From: Verrucomicrobia bacterium UBA3214
Lineage (GTDB): Bacteria; Verrucomicrobiota; Kiritimatiellia; RFP12; UBA1067
Assembly: GCA_002363575.1 (NCBI GenBank)
Contig: DEWI01000052.1
Coordinates: forward strand, 3,251 to 12,225
DNA: 8,975 nt
Reading direction: 5' to 3'
This document shows positions 1-4,192 of this stretch, one piece after another. The notes below the pieces were generated by a model, which did not search any database, was not told where the DNA came from, and saw nothing but the letters and a program-made list of their open reading frames with translations. How positions within the stretch are numbered: position 1 is the stretch's first letter; every line of letters starts with the position of its first letter. The position numbers and the translations under genes are program-made.

Positions 1-756
1 GGCGCGCTCGAACTGGACGCCGACGAAATGGTGAAGCTCTACGCGCCGATGGTAAACGCGCTCATGCCGTACGTCACCGACACGATACAGCTTCTCCACG
101 ACAAGCTCGACAACGGCGCCTCGATCCTCTTCGAAGGCGCGCAGGCCACGATGCTGGACATAGATTTCGGCACGTACCCCTACGTGACGTCCTCCAACCC
201 CACCGCCGGCGGCGCCTGCACCGGCTCGGGAGTGGGGCCGCGCGCGATCGACCGCGTTATCGGCGTTCTGAAGCTCTACACAACTCGCGTGGGCGAAGGT
301 CCCTTCCCCACCGAATTGAACGACGCCGACGGCGAAACGCTGCGCCGGCGCGGCGGGGAATTCGGCGCCACCACCGGGCGGCCGCGCCGCTGCGGCTGGT
401 TCGACGCCGTCATCGGGCGATATGCGCAGCGCATCAACGGCATCGACTACTGGGCGATGACCAAGCTGGACGTCCTCGATACTTTCCCGGTCGTGAAAAT
501 CTGCACCGGCTACAAGCGGCGCGACGGCTTTGTATATACGACTTTCCCGGCGGACCTCGCCGCGCTCGACGGCTGCGAGCCGGTCTATGAGGAAATGCCG
601 GGATGGCAGACGGAGACTTCGCACATCACGAGCTACGAAGCGCTGCCGCAAAATGCCAAGAACTACATTTCCCGCATCCTCGAGCTTGTGGGCGGCCGCC
701 TCGGCGTGCTTTCCGTAGGCCCGGCGCGCGAAACGACGCTGCGCATAAATATCTAA
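1..756 (+). CDS. purA: Adenylosuccinate synthetase, C-terminal part (5' end outside window)
   Basis: This enzyme joins IMP and aspartate using GTP to give adenylosuccinate, the first committed step from IMP to AMP, in the cytoplasm. The frame is open from base 1, so the gene begins upstream; about 251 of the roughly 420-430 residues usual for the family are visible. Family motifs seen, numbered from the first visible residue: FEGAQATMLDID (from 44), GTYPYVTSSNPTAGG just after it, TRVGEGPFPTEL, RGGEFGATTGRPRRCGWFD (from 117), TKLDVLD (154-160), and a C-terminal stretch ending SVGPARETTLRI. The N-terminal GTP-binding GDEGKG region is not in the window. FEGAQA replaces the more common FEGAQG, a small substitution. 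The TAA stop at 754-756 is followed after 48 bases by uppS on the same strand, so the two are probably cotranscribed. The identification is secure; only the start is unknown. Confidence 0.97.
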   Translation, partial: GALELDADEMVKLYAPMVNALMPYVTDTIQLLHDKLDNGASILFEGAQATMLDIDFGTYPYVTSSNPTAGGACTGSGVGPRAIDRVIGVLKLYTTRVGEGPFPTELNDADGETLRRRGGEFGATTGRPRRCGWFDAVIGRYAQRINGIDYWAMTKLDVLDTFPVVKICTGYKRRDGFVYTTFPADLAALDGCEPVYEEMPGWQTETSHITSYEALPQNAKNYISRILELVGGRLGVLSVGPARETTLRINI

Positions 757-804
757 GCTAAGCGGCATGCGCACCATCCACCCTGCGGACGCCGGATACC
801 CACG

Positions 805-1506
805 ATGACACCCCCGCGGCACATCGCAATAATCATGGACGGCAACGGCAGGTGGGCGCAAGCGCGCCATCTGCCGCGCCTGGCGGGGCATCGCGCCGGC
901 GCGGAGGCGCTGGATCGCGCAATGCACCTCTGCCGAGACGCCGGCGTGGAGTTCCTTACGGTGTATGCCTTCTCCACGGAGAACTGGCGGCGCTCCAAGG
1001 CGGAAGTCTCCGGGCTTATGGCGCTGCTTTCGACATACATCGCCAACAAAGCCGACGAACTCGTCGCCAATTCCGTGCGCTTTCGCGTGATCGGCCGCCG
1101 CGGCGATCTCTCCGCGCGCCTGCAGCGCGAAATCGCCGCGCTCGAAGAACGCACGCGCGATGGCGCCTTCACGCTCGTCGTGGCGCTTTCCTACGGCGGG
1201 CGCGACGAAATCGTGCGCGCCGCCGGGCGTCTCGTGCAGGCGCGCATGTCGAGCGGCGATTCCGCCGCCGTCACGGAAGAAGAGTTTGGCGCGCTTCTCG
1301 ATACCGCCGGCATCCCGGATCCGGATTTGATCGTGCGCTCGTCCGGCGAATTGCGGCTTTCGAATTTCCTTCTCTGGCAGGCGGCGTACGCCGAATTCTT
1401 CTTCACGCAAACCCTGTGGCCGGATTTCGGCAAGGAAGATTTCGACGCCGCGCTGGCGGCGTTCGCGAAACGCGAGCGCCGCATGGGCGGGAGAATCAAG
1501 CGTTGA
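805..1506 (+). CDS. uppS: Isoprenyl transferase (undecaprenyl diphosphate synthase)
   Basis: A cis-prenyltransferase that adds isopentenyl units to farnesyl diphosphate to make undecaprenyl diphosphate, the lipid carrier for peptidoglycan and other envelope polymers. The 233-aa product is close to family length. The catalytic motif HIAIIMDGNGRWA (6-18) holds the Mg-binding Asp12. GHRAG follows with His29, and FSTENW covers 56-61. The diphosphate-binding C-terminal block has Arg178, Arg184 and Ser186 in VRSSGELRLSNFLLW, and Glu197 in YAE. The start at 805 puts the MDGNGRW motif at its usual distance from the N terminus. The ribosome binding site is weak (only GGATA near 795), which may mean coupling to upstream translation. 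It lies 48 bases after purA and 37 bases before pncC. The common neighbour cdsA (phosphatidate cytidylyltransferase) is absent. The family call is very secure; product chain length is inferred. Confidence 0.96.
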   Translation: MTPPRHIAIIMDGNGRWAQARHLPRLAGHRAGAEALDRAMHLCRDAGVEFLTVYAFSTENWRRSKAEVSGLMALLSTYIANKADELVANSVRFRVIGRRGDLSARLQREIAALEERTRDGAFTLVVALSYGGRDEIVRAAGRLVQARMSSGDSAAVTEEEFGALLDTAGIPDPDLIVRSSGELRLSNFLLWQAAYAEFFFTQTLWPDFGKEDFDAALAAFAKRERRMGGRIKR

Positions 1507-1543
1507 TGCAGGCGGCAGGGCAAAACCCGGGGGAATAAAATCC

Positions 1544-2023
1544 ATGACAAACGCCGAAACTCTCGTGGCGGAGCTGAAGAAGCGCCGCCTGACTTGCGCG
1601 ACTGCGGAGTCGTGCACGGGCGGAGGCGTCGGCGCGCTGATTACCGGCGCCCCCGGCGCCAGCGAAGTCTTTCTCGGCGGCGTCGTCTCCTACACGAACA
1701 ATATCAAGCGCGACATCCTCGGCGTGCCGGAAAGCATTTTGAATCCGCCCGGCAGCGGAGCCGTGAGCGAAGAATGCGCCGCGGCGATGGCGCAGGGCGC
1801 GCGCCGCCTTACAGGCGCGGACATCGCCGTTTCCGTGACGGGTCTGGCGGGACCGGGCGGCGATGGCGTGCATCCGCAGGGGTACGTGTGCTTCGGCGTC
1901 GCGACCGCTTCGAAATCCGCGACATGCTCGCGCATTTTCGCAGGCGACCGCGCCGCCGTCCGCAAAGCCGCGGCGGATTTCGCCTGCTCGCTGATTGTCG
2001 AAGAAGCAAGGCGCATCAGCTAG
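1544..2023 (+). CDS. pncC: Nicotinamide-nucleotide amidohydrolase (stand-alone CinA C-terminal domain)
   Basis: Predicted NMN deamidase, which converts nicotinamide mononucleotide to nicotinic acid mononucleotide and ammonia in pyridine nucleotide salvage. The 159-aa protein is the CinA C-terminal domain alone, the usual length of PncC; the N-terminal MoaB-like domain of full CinA is absent. Visible family signatures are ATAESCTGGGVG (19-30) with Ser23, VSYTNNIKRDILGV (48-61) with Lys55, GAVSEE, and TGLAGPGGDG (99-108). Ser23 and Lys55 fit the Ser/Lys catalytic pair described for bacterial PncC. The ATG is preceded by a good ribosome binding site, GGGGGA at 1529-1534, nine bases upstream. It is the last gene of the plus-strand group and is followed 19 bases later by a strong terminator. 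The family is certain; the enzymatic role is inferred from it. Confidence 0.93.
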   Translation: MTNAETLVAELKKRRLTCATAESCTGGGVGALITGAPGASEVFLGGVVSYTNNIKRDILGVPESILNPPGSGAVSEECAAAMAQGARRLTGADIAVSVTGLAGPGGDGVHPQGYVCFGVATASKSATCSRIFAGDRAAVRKAAADFACSLIVEEARRIS

Positions 2024-2042
2024 AACCCAAGCGTCGCAGCTA

Positions 2043-2075
2043 AAAGGCCGCAATCGTTATTGCGGCCTTTGTTTT
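2043..2075 (+). terminator. Intrinsic terminator after pncC
   Basis: A perfect 12-bp inverted repeat, AAAGGCCGCAAT (2043-2054) and ATTGCGGCCTTT (2059-2070), encloses the 4-nt loop CGTT and is followed by GTTTT (2071-2075). The GC core with the T-rich tail fits a rho-independent terminator for the purA-uppS-pncC strand. Because the stem itself begins with AAA, the minus-strand transcript would also carry a short U run, so it may also stop minus-strand transcription arriving from the GH20 gene. Confidence 0.9.
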
Positions 2076-2680
2076 CGATGAGTTTGATTCTTTCGCCATG
2101 CGGGCGAAAAGCGATGTCGCCTTTGCCATGCTTTCAGTTGCAAAGCCCAAAATCCGGAAAGGCGGCATGGGAAAAAACGGGCTGCGGATGTGCAGACTAT
2201 CGCGACCTTTGGGGGCGACTGCGCCTTGCAGAAACCACGATTTCCACCTCCTTTGGCGCTTGTTCCGGCGACTTTAGTCGCGAGCAAAGGCGACTCCGGT
2301 CGCGAGCAAAGGCGACTCCAGTCGCGAGGCAAGGCGACTCCGGTCGCGAACCAAAGCGACTCCAGTCGCGAACCAAGGCGACTCCAGTCGCAAGGCAAGG
2401 CGACTCCAGTCGCGAGCAAAGGCGACTCCGGTCGCAAAAGGAGACGACTCCGGCCGCCAAACTTCGTGAACAAGACCACGCCAAATGGCGGTCAGGCGAA
2501 GCGACCAAACCGAATCTTCGGAATTTTGCGTTCTTCACGGCACCCGCACGACATCGGATGAAGCGCGCACACATCCGCATCCGAAGCGCGACCTCCCCGT
2601 AGTTGCGCGTGTCCGCAAAAGTCCCGTCCGGGCGGCGCATAAACAGCCGGGGTGCGGCATTCTAAGCATGGGAACCTGCG
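2076..2680. other. Convergent intergenic region with no credible gene
   Basis: About 600 bases lie between the pncC terminator and the 3' end of the GH20 gene. Open frames of 120-180 codons exist on both strands, but they pass straight through the 22-bp repeat, whose unit contains no stop codon in any frame. Their products are Arg/Ser-rich translations of the repeat with no recognisable domain, so I treat them as artefacts. Outside the array I see one short hairpin, TTTCGCC (2091-2097) pairing with GGCGAAA (2103-2109), with no T run, and a weak GCCG/CGGC stem at 2646-2658 just beyond the GH20 stop, too short to call a terminator. The flanks 2110-2267 and 2458-2640 hold nothing else I can identify. 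Confidence 0.6.
2268..2457. repeat. Tandem array of nine 22-bp units, each a short palindrome
   Basis: Units begin at 2268, 2290, 2312, 2334, 2356, 2378, 2400, 2422 and 2444, an exact 22-base period with no indels. Each unit is a 14-base palindrome, GCGACTCCRGTCGC, plus an 8-base linker, mostly GAGCAAAG, GAGGCAAG or GAACCAAG. The first unit has TTTA in the centre (GCGACTTTAGTCGC) and the last is degenerate (ACGACTCCGGCCGC). Central four bases by unit are TTTA, TCCG, TCCA, TCCG, TCCA, TCCA, TCCA, TCCG, TCCG. The palindrome arms are nearly invariant while linkers and centre vary. A period not divisible by three, together with stop-free frames on both strands, argues against coding. It is not a CRISPR: linkers are too short and are themselves similar. 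Possible roles are a protein-binding array, an RNA hairpin string or a dispersed repeat family; the sequence alone cannot decide. Confidence 0.93.
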
Positions 2681-4012
2681 CTAGAAGCGCGGGAGCTTGG
2701 CGAGAGAATCTATCCTCCCGCCTTCGCGCGAACGCATGCGCCATATCCTGCCGTGCTCGTCGCGAAGCGCGCGCAAGCGCCCTTCATCGCGCCGATGGCA
2801 CGCGCAGTCTATCAAATTCGCCATATATACAATTTCCTTCGCCCATGGATTGTCGCGCTCCGCATAGCGCTGCGCGGCGGTGCGCACGCCGGCGGCGACT
2901 CCGGAAATGTCGTCCAGTACGGCTTGGGTAAGGCCGGGATGCCGCGAATATCCGTGAGGATTGGCGAGGATGTTGAAAAGCTCGGAGCAGTTGGCGCGCA
3001 GCGCGCCGCCGCGCATGTACAGCGTCCCGAGGCGCAGCAAGAGACCGCCGAGAGGAGCATCCATGATCGAATCGAGTTCGCGTTCGACATCCATCTTCGC
3101 GGCTTTCGCGCCGGACGCCGCGAAGTTTCCCGCGAGGACTATCGCGGGGAGCGAAGCGGCGAGCGGCTGCCAATGCCCTTCGTCCCCCCAGTCGGTCAGC
3201 AGATACCCTTTCGCACCGCATTCGCGCCCGGCCTCCTCCGCGGCGGCCAGATTCTCGCGCATGTTCTCGATCCTGCCGGCGAGCGAACGCCATGCCGACG
3301 TTCCGGGGCAGACGTAGAACTCGAGGCCGCTCGCCGCGAATGCCGCCGCCTCTTTGCGGAACGGGTGGTTCGCCTCGTAGCCCCAGTCAAGCGCTATCGC
3401 GTCCTTCGGGACGCGCGCAATCAGCCCGGGATGCCGGAGGACGATATCGCCCCAGAACATCGGGCGCTTGCCGTGGCCGCGCACGATTTCGCAGACCTTC
3501 TCGAAAAAGCCGAGATATTCGAGAGGATCGGAGATTTCGAACGTCTCGTCGCAGCCGATATTCGCCAGAGGCGCGTCGAAAAGCGGCAGAAGTTCGTCGA
3601 GCAGCTCTTTGACGAGTTCGATGGAGCCGGGATTCGCAGGGTCTAGCGTCGTCGGGAATTTCTTCACCGTTCCCCACGGCGTGACCGCGCCGCCCTTCGG
3701 ATTTTTCGCGAGCGAGTTGTAGCGCGGCAGCGTCAGCCAGCGCTCCATGTGGCCGAATGTATTCTGGTTGGCGACAAGCTCGATGCCCTGCATCTGGCAA
3801 TACGCCTGGAGCTTGCCGATTTCGCGCGCCGTCAGCGGATCGGCCTCTTCCCAGACTTCGCCATGCCCGGTGTAGGCGAACGTATGCTCCGTATAGAGCT
3901 GGAACTGGTTGTAGCGATAGCGCGCCAGAATATCGACGATGAGACGCAGCGTCGCCATCGTCGGCACCCTGTCGCGACTGACATCAAGCATATATCCGCG
4001 TACGGGAAACAT
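2681..4012 (-). CDS. Glycoside hydrolase family 20-like (beta-N-acetylhexosaminidase-type) protein
   Basis: Probable glycosidase with a GH20-type TIM barrel, a family that removes terminal N-acetylhexosamine using the substrate acetamido group and an Asp-Glu pair. With the start at 4012 the product is 443 aa. Visible motifs are RGYMLDVSRDRVPTM at 5-19 (GH20 barrel entry), YNQFQLYTEHTFAY at 34-47, FGHMERW at 86-92, ANIGCDETFEI at 150-160 with the Asp155-Glu156 pair, MFWGDI at 185-190, and LLTDWGDEGHW at 271-281. There is no signal peptide, so it is predicted to act in the cytoplasm, and no separate N-terminal GH20b domain. The frame extends 15 codons upstream to an ATG at 4057. I prefer 4012 because GGGGA sits five bases upstream, the family motif begins right after it, and a -10-like box lies too close to 4057 to leave a leader. 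Family membership is good; substrate is unknown. Confidence 0.8.
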   Translation of the reverse strand: MFPVRGYMLDVSRDRVPTMATLRLIVDILARYRYNQFQLYTEHTFAYTGHGEVWEEADPLTAREIGKLQAYCQMQGIELVANQNTFGHMERWLTLPRYNSLAKNPKGGAVTPWGTVKKFPTTLDPANPGSIELVKELLDELLPLFDAPLANIGCDETFEISDPLEYLGFFEKVCEIVRGHGKRPMFWGDIVLRHPGLIARVPKDAIALDWGYEANHPFRKEAAAFAASGLEFYVCPGTSAWRSLAGRIENMRENLAAAEEAGRECGAKGYLLTDWGDEGHWQPLAASLPAIVLAGNFAASGAKAAKMDVERELDSIMDAPLGGLLLRLGTLYMRGGALRANCSELFNILANPHGYSRHPGLTQAVLDDISGVAAGVRTAAQRYAERDNPWAKEIVYMANLIDCACHRRDEGRLRALRDEHGRIWRMRSREGGRIDSLAKLPRF

Positions 4013-4065
4013 TTTTATCCCCGAAAAACTCCCTCGAGCGGCCGATCTCCCGGCCATCCTTCTTT

Positions 4066-4071
4066 ATTATC
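4066..4071 (-). promoter_or_regulatory. Candidate -10 box for the GH20 gene
   Basis: The minus strand reads GATAAT here, one mismatch from the TATAAT consensus, in a locally AT-rich patch within GC-rich DNA. No convincing -35 hexamer is seen 16-18 bases upstream. Transcription would start near 4059, which would leave the ATG at 4057 essentially leaderless but give the ATG at 4012 a leader of about 47 bases containing GGGGA. Confidence 0.4.
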
Positions 4072-4124
4072 GACTTTAGACTGTTCGCGCCACCCCTTCA
4101 GGGGAGCGTTCCATCTCCGCTCGC

Positions 4125-4161
4125 GTTCCGGGGGAGCGGCGCGAAGCGCGCTCCCCAGAAC
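4125..4161. repeat. GC-rich imperfect inverted repeat between the surface-protein and GH20 genes
   Basis: GTTC (4125-4128) pairs with GAAC (4158-4161), GGGGAGC (4131-4137) with GCTCCCC (4150-4156), and GCGC (4139-4142) with GCGC (4146-4149), leaving a GAA loop and small bulges. The stem is strong but has no T run on either strand, so it is not a standard intrinsic terminator, though it lies 32 bases past the stop of the surface-protein gene and may end or stabilise that transcript. A second small palindrome, CCCC-TTCA-GGGG (4093-4104), lies nearby, and GGGGAGCG occurs at both 4101 and 4131, so alternative pairings are possible. It may be a dispersed extragenic element. Confidence 0.6.
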
Positions 4162-4192
4162 CCCGGCACGCGAACCAAACCCCAAAACGGAA

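Noticed and set aside
852..1538. A 228-codon plus-strand frame overlapping uppS
   Set aside because: It is the +2 frame of uppS with extreme Arg/Ala content; uppS carries all the conserved motifs in its own frame.
1506..1538. A 10-codon mini-ORF starting at the uppS stop (TGATG overlap) before pncC
   Set aside because: It is very short and GGGGGA at its end is better explained as the pncC ribosome binding site; there is no sign that it encodes a functional peptide.
2091..2109. TTTCGCC/GGCGAAA hairpin as a second terminator
   Set aside because: No T run follows the stem on either strand, and the perfect terminator at 2043-2075 already accounts for termination.
2268..2457. CRISPR array
   Set aside because: Linkers are only 8 bases and nearly identical to one another, the repeat is 14 bases, and no cas genes are in the window.
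2057..2640. Several open frames of 120-180 codons on both strands crossing the 22-bp repeat
   Set aside because: The repeat unit lacks stop codons in all six frames, so long frames arise automatically. The products are repetitive Arg/Ser- or Leu/Ser-rich peptides with no domain, and overlapping frames on both strands compete.
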